A stretch of 64,000 nucleotides of DNA from contig JAACJO010000044.1 in the NCBI GenBank assembly GCA_013368445.1, positions 1 through 64,000 on the forward strand, read 5' to 3'. This document shows positions 10,307 to 19,955 of the stretch, one piece after another. The notes beneath the pieces were generated by a model. The model worked only from the letters and a program-made list of their open reading frames with translations, was not told the DNA's origin and did not search any database. This stretch comes from Leucocoprinus leucothites. Lineage: Eukaryota > Basidiomycota > Agaricomycetes > Agaricales > Agaricaceae. Every line of letters starts with the position of its first letter. Within the stretch, counting starts at the first letter, position 1. A program made the position numbers and the translations under genes.

Positions 10307-11864
10307 TCCCTTCTTGTCCTCTTACCACCACTATCTCTTGAGTTGGTGTCTTAGTTTGAGTACAATACTACATTGTCTACACTAGCAAAACATGGGTAGG
10401 TGAAAGTCTAAAGCTATTAGTCATGAGATTGTGAACATGGACCTCAACTCTGATATCATGTCTGGTGATGACAAGCTCAACACTATCAATGAGGCCCCCA
10501 GGCCCTCCACCTCCACCCAGCCTGGCCACTCTATGGCAGAATTCAAGGCTCTGGCCGCCTCCATGAGGGCTGATGTTCAGTCATCCTCACCTCTTCCCTT
10601 GGTGCCTGCTGATGTTCCATCACTGGCACCTACTACTCAGCCTCCAGTGACCTTAAGTCCCAAGGCCCTACTCATTGCTGGTGGTACCACATACTACCCA
10701 GTTCCCACTCCTCCCCTGATTGCACCATCCACCCCATTATCCTCTGCTGGGACCAATCCTGGAGACGATGCTGTGGCCAAGCGGGCTTTCAATGGCCTCA
10801 AGAAGTTCTCACATGGAGTGCGAGAACTCCCTGATGATTCCCTCCTCAACAAGGACTATGCCAAGGCATGTGCTAGCTATCTTGCTAGTGCTGTCTATGA
10901 ATTCAAGATGAGCAGGCACAGGAGTGCATGCATTTCCATGGGTGAATAGTGGGCCAGCCATGGCTGGACCACCTTTCACTCCTTCATGCAGGGCTTTGCT
11001 CAGTTCAATGAGCCGGAAGCCTCCCCTAAAGACACACACATTGTCTATGAGGTGACCCATGGATCCACTGACAAAGCAGAACCACATGACATTGACATGG
11101 GCTTCCCCAAGGTGCCCAAGCAAATGCCCAAGGCACTGTGGCCTGCCCTGGCCCATCCCCCCATACTGCCCAAGCAAGCGCCCCCTAAGGCATGTGCTAG
11201 TGGCCCCCTCAAGTGCCCATGAAGGCACCCATCCCCACTTCCACTCTGGCACCTCATCAGCACTTGTTTGTGGAAGCCACTTATTCCAGTGCTTCAGTGC
11301 CACCTGTGTCACTCATCAAGCTGGCACAGACAAACCCCTCCATTGACCCTGATCACATCACCATGATGCATCAGGCTGCCACCACCACTGCTGGCTCTGC
11401 CAAGAAGCCATGCATGACCACTGCCAGGTCCACCCACCACCAATTGTTCCTTGATTTCGCTGGGGATGCCAGTGAGATCACTTATCTCCACCACAAGGCC
11501 ATGCACCTTCTCAATGATGCCCCCTCATGTGCCAAGTCTTCTTTGTGCATTGAGAATATCACCAAGGTGTACAGCACCATTGCACTGTATACCTCTGCCA
11601 TGCCCTCAGACTCTGACATCTCTGTTGTCGAGTCTGCTATTCTCTCCATCTTCACTGCCTCTTTTAAGCTAAAGATGCATTGCCCCAGGTCAAGGTCTTA
11701 TCTCAAGATCCTCAATGTCTCCTTCCATGTGAATGGCATCCATATTACACCAGTTCAGATCACCGACTGCATGCAATTGTCTCCGTTCAAGGATACTTTT
11801 GCTGATGTCTCATCTGTGCACATCATACGCAACTCCCCCAAGGCTGACACTGCTACCATCCAAG
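10307..11864 (+). mobile_element. Gag-only element E-1 (3' end missing)
   Basis: It starts CATCCCTTCTTGTCCTCTTACC, the gag-only 5' signature, directly against T-b. It runs through most of a decayed ORF1 and stops at about 11864 against T-c. It has no 3' hairpin or tail, so the end was lost. CpG is almost absent, in contrast to the A and B copies. Confidence 0.75.
10392..11864 (+). pseudogene. Gag-only ORF1, family E, decayed
   Basis: ORF1 begins at ATG 10392 (MGR). An in-frame TGA precedes the long open block 10431-10949. A second frame (11213-11959) carries the conserved LFLDFAGDASEITYLHHKAM and RSRSYLKIL segments. The central cassette between GGTTYYPV and YEVTHGS is unlike those of A and B. 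The sequence breaks before the zinc knuckles. Same function class as the A and B proteins. Confidence 0.75.
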
Positions 11865-12670
11865 GGATCCCATTCTGGAGAACGACAGTTGAAGTCACCT
11901 CCCATGTACACAATATTAGGGATGTCAAGGAAGTTTGTCAAAAGAAAGGTGATCACTGATGATGATGAGTCGGAATATATGTTAAGAAAATGAATATAAT
12001 TACCCTGGTTGAATAAACCCAGAATTTGGATATCACAGTGATTGACCCACTCCTGATGAAGGATGGGTCTCATATGAAGCAGATGTCTGTGAAAATAAGT
12101 CAAAGTATGGGGGCGAGGGTCATTAGGCTTAGTAGGGCAAACCATATACAGCCATTCTGGATGAATAGGGGCACCTACAACATCATCCCCTTCAGGGTTA
12201 GTCATAGAAGGTGCCTTGCAGATCTGATTCCATGCCCTCAGTGGCTAAGAAGTCATTTGCTGAGGTTGCCCATATGCTGGTGTCTGCAGCAGCACTTATC
12301 AAGCTTGCCCAGTCCTACCCCACCCTTGAGCCTGATCACATTGCTGCAATGCATCAGGCTGCCCTTGCTGACATGCCTTCTACAAAGAAGCCCCCTATGA
12401 CCACATCTGGCCCCACCCAACACCAACTCTTCCTTGATTTCACTGGCAATGCTGGTGATATCACCTACCTCCACCACAAGGCTATGCACCTTCTTAATGA
12501 CTCCCTCACTCGTGCGAAGAGCTTGCTTCATGTTGAGAACATTGCCAGGGTGTACGACACCATCTCGTTGTACACCAACTCTATTGCCACTGATGCTGAG
12601 GCATTGGTGATTGAATCCTCCCTCTCTTCAGCCTTCACAGCCCTGTTCAAGCTGAAGACTAAATGCCACA

Positions 12671-12684
12671 GGTCCAGGTCTTAC
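12671..12684 (+). repeat. Target-site duplication of A-1 (left)
   Basis: GGTCCAGGTCTTAC, repeated exactly at 14987-15000 on the other side of the A-1 poly(A). Confidence 0.95.
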
Positions 12685-12770
12685 ATCCCTCCTTGACCTC
12701 TTACCACCACCATCTATTCGTTGGTGTGTTTTAAGACGTCTAGTTTACATCATATCTCTGCCTATTCTAC

Positions 12771-14647
12771 ATGGGCAAGCGAAAGTCTAAGTCTAAGGGC
12801 CCCCCCCGCCAATCTACCGAGTCCGCCGAGGCCTCCGCCGACGAGCTCAACATCGCCGAGATGTCCGAGGACGAACATCTCGACCCCTACGACGATCCCC
12901 GCAACGTTCACAGGTTCTTCGGATCTCCCCAGGCTGACGTTTCATCGCCTGGACCCTCTTCCCTGCCTGCCGCTGACGTTCCGTCGCGGTCGGTGGTCGC
13001 TCCCGCGGCTGACGTTCCGTCGCCGTCCCCGAAACCCTTCACTGCTGGCGGACAGACGTTCTACCCTGTGAAAAACCTTCCTCCCCCAGCACCACCGTCC
13101 GCTGTCTCCTCCAGGTCAACTGAGGAGTCTGTTGAGACCCGGGCTCTTGCTGGGATCCGTTTCTTCTCCCGCTTCGTCGGGAACGTTCCCCCAGGCCCTC
13201 TTCCAGAGGCCACCACCGCCGTGATCATTCCGACTCTTGTTGGACTGGTTGCGGAAGTTTTCAACCGGGGCCAAGGCGACACGGCCCTCACCAACGAGCG
13301 AATGCAAGCCCAGGGATGGGACACATTTGCGGCTTTCATTCGGGACTGTGCCACCAGAATTGAGGAGGCCTACCCTAAACCTACGCGTGTCGCCCACGAG
13401 GCGATCCATGGATCCGCTGACAAAGCGGAACCACATGACATTAACATGGGCTCCCCTGAAGCGCCCAAGCAGACTCCCTCAGATCGTCGGCCCGTCCCAC
13501 CTTACCGCCCAAGCAAGCGCCTGCTAAAGCACGCGCTAGTGGCCCTCCCCAAGCTAGAGTCAGGTCTGATGGCCAGGCTCAGCGAGCGCCCACCAAAGCG
13601 CCCCCTCCTCCCACCTCGGTCAAGAAATCCTTTGCCGAGGCGGCCCGCCCCGCCGGGGTTGCGTCACTCATTAAGTTGGCACAATCCTACCCTGATCTCG
13701 ACCCTGATCGCATCACTGCTATGCATCAGGCCGCCCAAGCCGCTGCCCCCGCCACTCGGAAGCCGCGCATGACAACCACGGGCCCTACCCGCCGCCAACT
13801 CTTCCTCGACTTCGTCGGCAGTGCCGATGAGGTCATCTATCTCCATCACAAGGCTATGTGCCTTCTCAACGACTCCCTCTCCCGCGCCAAGTCGACCTTG
13901 CATGTGGAGAACATCACCAAGGCGTACAGCACAATCGCGCTGCACACCTCCTCCGTTCCCTCTGATGCCGACTGTGACGTCATTGAGTCCTCCATCCCTT
14001 CCGTCTTCACCGCCCCCTTTGCGATCAAGACGCGCCACCCCAGGTCGAGGTCCTACCTCAAGGTCCTCGACGTCCCTTACTTCGTGAACGGTGTCCGCAT
14101 CACACCGAATCACATGACTGACCGCATGCAACTGTCCGCCTTCAAGGACATTTTCGCAGATGTTTCCTCCGTGCGCATCATGCGCAACTCCACCAGAGCC
14201 GACACCGCCACTGTCTGGTTCGACCTCTGGGACTCTCAATCAGGAGCGAGCACTAAGAAGCTCCTGGGCAAGTACCTTCACTTCGAGGGTGTGCAGTCCG
14301 TCATCCGGGCCGTGCGCGCTCATCCAGGCAGTCCTCAGTGTCAGCATTGCTGGCGCTGGGGGCATTCCACCTCATCGTGCCGCGCCCACGCGCTGCGATG
14401 CGCCGCCTGCGGCGGTCCTCATCGTACTGAGAACCACCGCTCCCACTCGAGCTGTTGTAAGGGGAGTCCGAAGGCCAATCCCCCTATCCTGCCCACCGCC
14501 GCCGAGGATCCCTGCCCTCACATCAAGTGCGTCAACTGCGCCAAGCCGCATGCAGCTGACGATCGCAAGTGCCCATTCTGGCGACACCGGTTTGACCGAC
14601 TTTGGCTTGAAAACCATCGCCGCGATGCCGCTCGGTCGCGTCTGTAG
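12771..14647 (+). pseudogene. Gag-like ORF1, family A, one frameshift
   Basis: Starts MGKRKSKSKGPP. The N-terminal 100 residues are acidic and proline-rich. A central cassette follows GGQTFYPV and ends at HEAIHGSADKAEP. Then come a basic linker and the conserved LFLDFVGSADEVIYLHHKAM and RSRSYLKVLDVPYFVNG domain. Last are three zinc knuckles (CxxCxxxGHxxxxC, CAACGGPHRTENH and CVNCAKPHAADDRKC). Relative to A-3 and A-4, 10 bp are missing near 13495, between two CGGCCCG repeats, which shifts the frame; both halves are otherwise open (to 13772, and from 13676 on). Likely an RNA-binding retroelement protein. Confidence 0.88.
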
Positions 14648-14937
14648 GGTTCTCTTCCCTACAGGTCGCATTGTCCACCCCCGCGCTGTGCGCGGTGGGT
14701 CATCAAGATCCATGCTGTGCATTTTCCATCCGCCGGTAAATCAGAACAACCCGACTTGTATTGTAGTATGCATTCATTTCGAACTATGTACCACTGCGTG
14801 AAGATATCGTTTGTACTAGGCGGACTTCGGACTCGTATATGTATTCCTAGCTATGTAGATGTGTAGTTGGTAGCGGTACTTTCTGCATGTTGTAGTAGTT
14901 GGGCGTGGACTGCTATTGCGCACCGTGTTATAAATTG

Positions 14938-14956
14938 GCGACCCCTCCGGGGTCGC
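14938..14956 (+). repeat. Gag-only 3' hairpin
   Basis: GCGACCCC-TCC-GGGGTCGC: an 8-bp perfect stem with a 3-nt loop, a few bases before poly(A). It is also present, intact or with changes, in A-2 to A-5, B-1 to B-3 and the mosaic element. Confidence 0.9.
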
Positions 14957-15986
14957 GTTGATTAAAAAAAAAAAAAAAAAAAAAAAGGTCCAGGTCTTAC
15001 CTCAAGATCCTGGATGTCCCTTACTACACAAGTGGTATCTGCACCACCTCACAACATGTCTTTGACTGTATGCACTTGTCTCCTGTCTCCCTTCAAGGAG
15101 ATATTCGCCAACATCTCCTCCATGTGCATCATGTGCAACTCCACCAAAGCCAACACTGCCACCATTTGGGCCAACCTTTGGGATTCTCAGTCCGGCACTA
15201 ACACTAAGCACTTGGTCAGCAAATACCTCAACTTCGACAGCATGCAGTCTATAATCAAGGCTGCATGTGCTCACTCTGGGACCCCCCAGTGTCAATGATG
15301 CTGGCATTGGGGCCACACTACCACCACCTGTTGCAACTGCACTCTCAGGTGTTCACAATACGGTGGGCTACATCAGTCTGAGAATCACTGCACCACCACC
15401 TCCTGCTGTAAGGGGTTGCTAAAGGCTAACCCCCCCATTCAGCCCACACCTGCTGGGGAACTCTGTCCCCACATCAAGTGCATCAATTGTGGCAAGGAAC
15501 ATGCTGCTACTGACTGCAAATGCACATTCTGGTGTCATCAGTTTGATTGGAATTGGCTGCAAAGTCATTCTGGTCCTGCTGGTCAGCCCCAGGCCTAGGG
15601 GGAGCTCCCTAGTGTTAACACATCATCCCCCATCCACCACCAGCCACCAGGTGGGCCCCTACAAACCCCAAGGCCTGCCACTTGCAGATGCAGTGATATT
15701 GGTATATGTTTCATTTCTTTGTATTTTGTCACATGCCTAGCCCCCTTCTGCTGTCAATTTGTGTATTGTCTCGGACAGAACTATTATATATTCCTGGTTG
15801 TTTACTCTTGCGTAGTTGGTAGCAGTACCGGTTCCCTGTAGTAGATAGTTGGGTGTGGACTGCTATCACACACTGCATTATAAATTTGGACCCCTCCAGG
15901 GTCCACTGAATAAAAAAATAAAAAATAAAAAAAAGGATCTGATTCCATGGGGGTTCCTGTAGAAAAATAATGTCAAAGTCCAGTTT

Positions 15987-16545
15987 TGTTAAGCGTGCAA
16001 ATGCTACAGGTGGGGAGCCGATGTCTAGGACTGGATGGACAGAGGTGTGACAGAGGTAAGGCAGGAGCTGGTCATCAAACGCTGGAGTGGGTCATGGCCT
16101 CAACTTATGTGTTGTGCTGACTACTGACACTTGACCTGGATTTCAGACAAGATAAGAGAACAGAGGACAAACAGAGAGTAGAGGAAAGTAGTGTATCACT
16201 AAGTTGATTATCAGACTGAAGAATCCAAGTACAAAGTTGCACTACTTATATATGATGTGGAATATAGGATCGGATAAGGAAACCAAGCAAAGTAGTAAAT
16301 AGAGAAATAATCAAAGTGGAGTCCGCAAATTTTACAAGGCTAGAAGATAGAAAATTTACTATTAAATGGTTGTCAGAAAATTTCATTAAGGCAGTATGAA
16401 TTAATAAAATGGAAGATGTCAGAATAAGTCCAAAGGTGAAAGACTGATAAAAACCGAAGTAACTGATATGTGAGAATGGATAAGATTTCATGAAAATAAT
16501 ACCAAGTTCGAACCATTAGCCATTCTTGAGGACTGGCTCATGACA
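15987..16545 (-). repeat. Gypsy LTR (559 bp)
   Basis: Runs TGTTAAGC...CATGACA on the + strand (TGTCATGAGCC start on the minus strand). It is related to the solo LTR at 40453-41053 and the decayed LTR at 5190-5698, sharing CCTCAACTTATGTGTTGTGC and GATTATCAGACTGA. A TATATATGATG stretch near 16249 is a candidate promoter. Confidence 0.8.
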
Positions 16546-16562
16546 GTATTCCCCCCTTAGGG
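16546..16562 (-). other. Polypurine tract of the gypsy element
   Basis: Minus strand CTAAGGGGGGAATAC directly upstream of the 3' LTR start TGTCATG. The purine run beside the LTR fixes the element's orientation as minus. The decayed LTR at 5698 has an equivalent tract. Confidence 0.75.
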
Positions 16563-16673
16563 CTGAGCCCGCGAAGCCATGTGACTTGATCATGGGAACC
16601 AATTCAAACTCCATATAAATTCCGCTCTGAGGAAAAATTAAGCTTTCTCACAACTTAATCCCCTTTATCTACC

Positions 16674-17937
16674 ATGGCGCCCAACTCTACCACTCAAGGC
16701 TCTGACCTGATGTCCAATATCGATCTGGAAGATGAGCTGCGACAAATGGATGAGGAGGATGACTGCAAAGTGGCCGAGGAGGCAGAACAGATGAAAAGGG
16801 AGGCTGAGAAGGTGGAGCAAAAGAGGCGCAAGGAGGAGGAATGCTGAAAAAGGAAGGATGAATTGTGAAAGAAAATGGCTGAAAAAAAACGGAGAGAGGC
16901 AGAGGAAGCAGAGAAGAAAAAGAGGGAGGCCGCAGAGGTGGAGCAGTTGCAGAGGGAATGAGAGGAAGCTGAGCTTGCAGAATGGATTCGGCTAGAGGCT
17001 GAAAAGAAAGAGAAGGAGAGATAGGAGAAAGAGAAAGGGAAAGGGAAAGGGAAGAAGAGGGTAATGGAGGTGGAAGTCGAGATAGTGGAGAGTTCAGCGA
17101 AGAAGACGAAGACAATGGAGAATGCGAAGGTGGGGACCAGGGCTCGAAAGCCTTGTGCAAAACCCACAAGCAGGCCAACTGAGACTGCCAGGGTGCTTCA
17201 ACAGAGTGTGGCCACTGGTCCCTCCAAGTACCAACTCATGGAGTTGGATGATCAAGACGATGATCTGTTGTAGATGCCCGGCTCAGGTTTGGCTGGAGAT
17301 GGAAGAGACAAGACCACCGCCCTCCAAAAATGCGGAAACTATGATGCCAAGGGAGAGAAGATAAAGATGGGTGGAGACAATGAGTGCGGGCAGTGCTTGC
17401 ATCTGGGCAAGAACTGCACTGAGCAAAGTGCTGCGTGAGTAACTTCTGATTCCTTGGGTCGGCTGATCAACTGGCAACATTCACAGTGGCAAGTATATGT
17501 GCAAGCCGTGCCACACTTCAAAACAGAAGTGTGCGGTTCCAACAGAGGCTGACAAACAGCCTCATGAACAAACATATGAGCTCATCGTTGAGCAGAGGAA
17601 GACCCGGGCCATCCAATTGGCCATTCTCAAGGAGTTGAAGGGGATCTGGGCTGAGCTGGGAACTCGGCACTTGGCAATGGTGTTGAGTATCCGGTCCCAG
17701 ACCAAGGTCGTGGATGGGCTGGCTAAGGACTTTGAGGAGTTCTATGACCGGCTTGTCCTTGATAACAAGGTGATGGATGATGAGGTACACGAAAAGGCAC
17801 AGGTGGAGTTGGATGCCAAATTGGCCGCTAAGAAGAAAACCGTGCTGGAGACGTCAGATGCTAGGTCTGGGAATGAGGAGGAGGCTGGAGAGGAGGATGG
17901 TGAGGGAGAGGATGAGGGTGAAAATGGGAGTAAGTAG
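16674..17937 (+). pseudogene. Antisense ORF of the gypsy element: coiled coil plus Zn2Cys6-like cysteines, one intron
   Basis: Lies between the LTR and pol, on the strand opposite to pol. It starts MAPNSTTQGSDLMSNIDLED at 16674 and continues with a Glu/Lys/Arg heptad-like coiled coil to about 17060, then a basic segment. A 52-bp intron with GTGAGT...CACAG borders (17435-17486) joins two cysteine clusters. The joined pattern is C-X2-C-X6-C-X10-C-X2-C-X6-C (17385-17535), the spacing of fungal Zn2Cys6 DNA-binding domains. A helical region and an acidic tail (EEEAGEEDGEGEDEGE) follow, ending at 17937. In-frame stops near 16844, 16865, 16960, 17023 and 17271 break it; several fit CGA-to-TGA change. 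Function is not known. A DNA-binding or regulatory role is inferred from the cysteine pattern only. Confidence 0.6.
17435..17486 (+). other. Predicted 52-bp intron in the antisense ORF
   Basis: 5' GTGAGT, a CTGATCAAC branch-like site and a TTCACAG 3' end. Removing it restores the frame across the two cysteine clusters. The size is typical of basidiomycete introns. Confidence 0.65.
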
Positions 17938-18248
17938 TCATCTCGTCCTCCCGCTCCTCCTACGTGGCTTGGCTTCTTGATTGCAATTGTATTTTTGTCG
18001 CATGTCCTATTTTGTACTTCTGGTGTTGGACTTTGTGGAGAATGAATTTGGTTTTTCTTGGGCATTAAAGGTGTGAATAGAACATCTGAAGTAAGAAAAA
18101 GGGTCCGAGGGAGATGAGGCTATTGGGTGTAAGTAAAAACCAGAACAGTAAGTAAGAAAGTACGAAAAATTGTTCAAGTCCAAATAAGAAGAAAGCGAGA
18201 GAGCTGGTATCAGAAGACGGATAATGAAAATACTTGGCAGAAAAAGAA
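17938..18248. other. Spacer between antisense ORF and pol
   Basis: No ORF or repeat seen. It contains the convergent 3' ends of the antisense ORF (+) and pol (-), so it probably holds both polyadenylation regions. Confidence 0.4.
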
Positions 18249-19955
18249 TTAAGGTAATGGAAGCAGACCAGGCTTGTCAGGATAAGCAGAATGGAAATCA
18301 GAAAGAAGTTCAGTCATGTGCGTAAGTTCAGTAGCAGGTAACCACGAAGATTCTTCATCTGTATCTTCATATCCCAGCCAGATGACCTTGTAAAGGAGTT
18401 TGCATACGCAATGTTGATCAATCTTCGAGTCTACAATGCGGGCGATCTCATACTCTGGTTCGTCATCAATGACAACAGGAGCAGGAGCCGGTTCTGTGCG
18501 ATCGGGAAATGGATTGGGTGTGGTCGGCTCAAGCATGGAAACATGGAAGACAGGATGAACAGCATGCATGGAATCTGGAAGGCAAAGGGTGAACGAGTGA
18601 GAGCCAGGTTGAGCGATAATTTCATATGGACCAAGATATTTTTTGGAGAGCTTCTTGGATGGATGGGTAGTACAGAAGAATTGAGCTTTTACAAAAACTT
18701 TCTGGCCGACTTTGAACTCCGGGGCTGGTAACCGACGTGCATCAGTGGATCATTGGTAGTGCTCTTGAGCAGTGGCTATCTCAGCTTTGAGAGTAGTATG
18801 TAATTCGTCAAGGTCAACTGCGAAGTTGCATGCATGAGCCAATGCAATATTGCATTCAGGATGGACTGTAATGTTAGGGTGATAACCCTTGTTGGCGAAG
18901 AAGGGCAAAATTCCGGTGGCAGCACTGGGCACATTGTTGTATGCGAATTCTGCAAGTGGGAGGAGGTCAGACCAGTTGTTCTGCTGATAGTTGCAGTAAA
19001 TGCGGAGGTACTGCTCTAGCGTTTGGTTAGTTCATTCCATCTGTCCATCACCTTCAGGATGATAACCAGATGTGAAGTGAAGGTGCATGTCCAGAGCCAT
19101 GCCAAGGGAACAGAAGAAGTGTGAGACAAACTCTGAACTGTGATCAGAAGTGACATGAGAAGGAACACTGTGCTTAGAGAATACGTGAATGACAAATAAC
19201 CATGCCAGTTCTGCTGAAGTGATAGTGTCATGAGTTGGAATGAATACAGCTGTTTTGAGAGTCGGTCGACGATAACGAGGACAGTGTCAAAGCCAGAGGA
19301 TGAAGGGAGTTTCTCGATGAAGTCCATTGAAATCAAATTCCAAGGGTGTTCAGGAATGGGGAGTTGCTTGAGGTTACCGTATGGCTTATGGTGCTGAGAC
19401 TTGGATTGCATGTAGGTAACGCAGGATTTACAGAAAGCCTTGACCTGAGATTGGATGTCAGGCCAGGTGTACTCACGTCGGATGAGTTCGAGGGTCTTGT
19501 TCTGACTGAAATGGCCAGAAAGGACATGATCATGTTTCTATTGTAGAACTCTGAGTTGAAGATTGTTGATGTTGGGTACATAGATCCTGTCATCGAGCCG
19601 AAGAAAACCAGCGGAATTGACCGACCAGTGGCCTTTGGGATGAGTGATGTGGGCGGATGCGATCCAGTCTTGAGGAAGCAAAGTAAGGATATCAGAATGA
19701 AGTTTCTCAAGATCTAGTATGGTGGCAGTGCGAAGGGAAGGAGTTGAAAAATAAGTAGCTCGAACTGAAGCCAATAACTGTTCATGCGAAAATACAGGAC
19801 GGAAATTATGAGGATTGACCGAAGCGTAGCCATTATTCCCCCCTTTAGGGTAGATGTCCTATCGTCTAGTGAAAGCATCAGGCTTGGTTCCGAGTCAGCC
19901 AGGTCAGAAACAGATGATGAGGTTGAACTGTGATATGAACTCAGACCAACGAGCC
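18249..19955 (-). pseudogene. Gypsy pol 3' part: RNase H end, integrase, chromodomain
   Basis: The minus strand reads the end of RNase H (KPDAFTRR-DIYPKGGNNGYA, about 19830-19900). The integrase follows: a zinc-binding segment around HDHVLSGHFSQN to CKSC-TY near 19400-19540, the core WNLISMDFIEKLPSSSGFDT and VIVDRLSK, a SDHSSEF second motif near 19140, and a GYHPEGDGQME block near 19060. A chromodomain ends the protein: EPEYEIARIVDSKI, YKVIWLGYED, SSWLPATEL (18330-18460). Stops occur near 19540 and 18750 and elsewhere, so it is inactive. Chromodomain gypsy elements are known to home to heterochromatin. Confidence 0.85.

Larger units (their letters stand above)
12685..14986 (+). mobile_element. 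Gag-only element A-1, full length
   Basis: A 2302-bp element from the 5' signature (ATCCCTCCTTGACCTCTTACC) to a poly(A) tail at 14963-14986, flanked by an exact 14-bp duplication. It contains a single long ORF and no ORF2. The 3' end has the perfect hairpin at 14938-14956. Confidence 0.93.
12235..15598 (+). pseudogene. Family B ORF1, C-terminal half, split by A-1
   Basis: Reads from the KKSFAEVAHMLVSA segment through LFLDFTGNAGDITYLHHKAM up to RSRSY at 12684, then resumes at 15001 with LKILDVPYY and continues through the zinc-knuckle region to 15598. An in-frame TGA follows CQ at about 15297, where intact copies have an Arg codon. Decayed. Confidence 0.8.
12235..15935 (+). mobile_element. 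Gag-only element B-4, 5'-truncated
   Basis: Bounded by a 14-bp target duplication GATCTGATTCCATG (12221-12234 and 15936-15949), with an A-rich tail just before the right copy. The 5' end is truncated to the middle of ORF1. The element is split by A-1. The copy is CpG-poor, and its hairpin has decayed to ACCCCTCCAGGGTCC. Confidence 0.9.
11865..15986 (-). mobile_element. LINE copy T-c (endonuclease fragment), host of B-4
   Basis: Minus-strand ORF2 endonuclease sequence occupies 11865-12234 and resumes at 15950-15986 beyond the B-4 insertion. It contains the MGGDFNCRSPEWDP catalytic block near 11870-11925. It is cut on the right by the gypsy LTR at 15987 and on the left by E-1. Confidence 0.8.

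Noticed and set aside
16546..16562. The C-rich tract after the LTR as a primer-binding site
   Set aside because: It has no TGG start expected for tRNA priming; read on the minus strand it is a purine run abutting the 3' LTR, and pol lies on that strand.
16694..17178. Two long minus-strand ORFs rich in Ser, Pro and Phe opposite the coiled coil
   Set aside because: They are the antisense of Glu/Lys/Arg-rich codons (TTC, CTC, CTT), a known source of spurious open frames.
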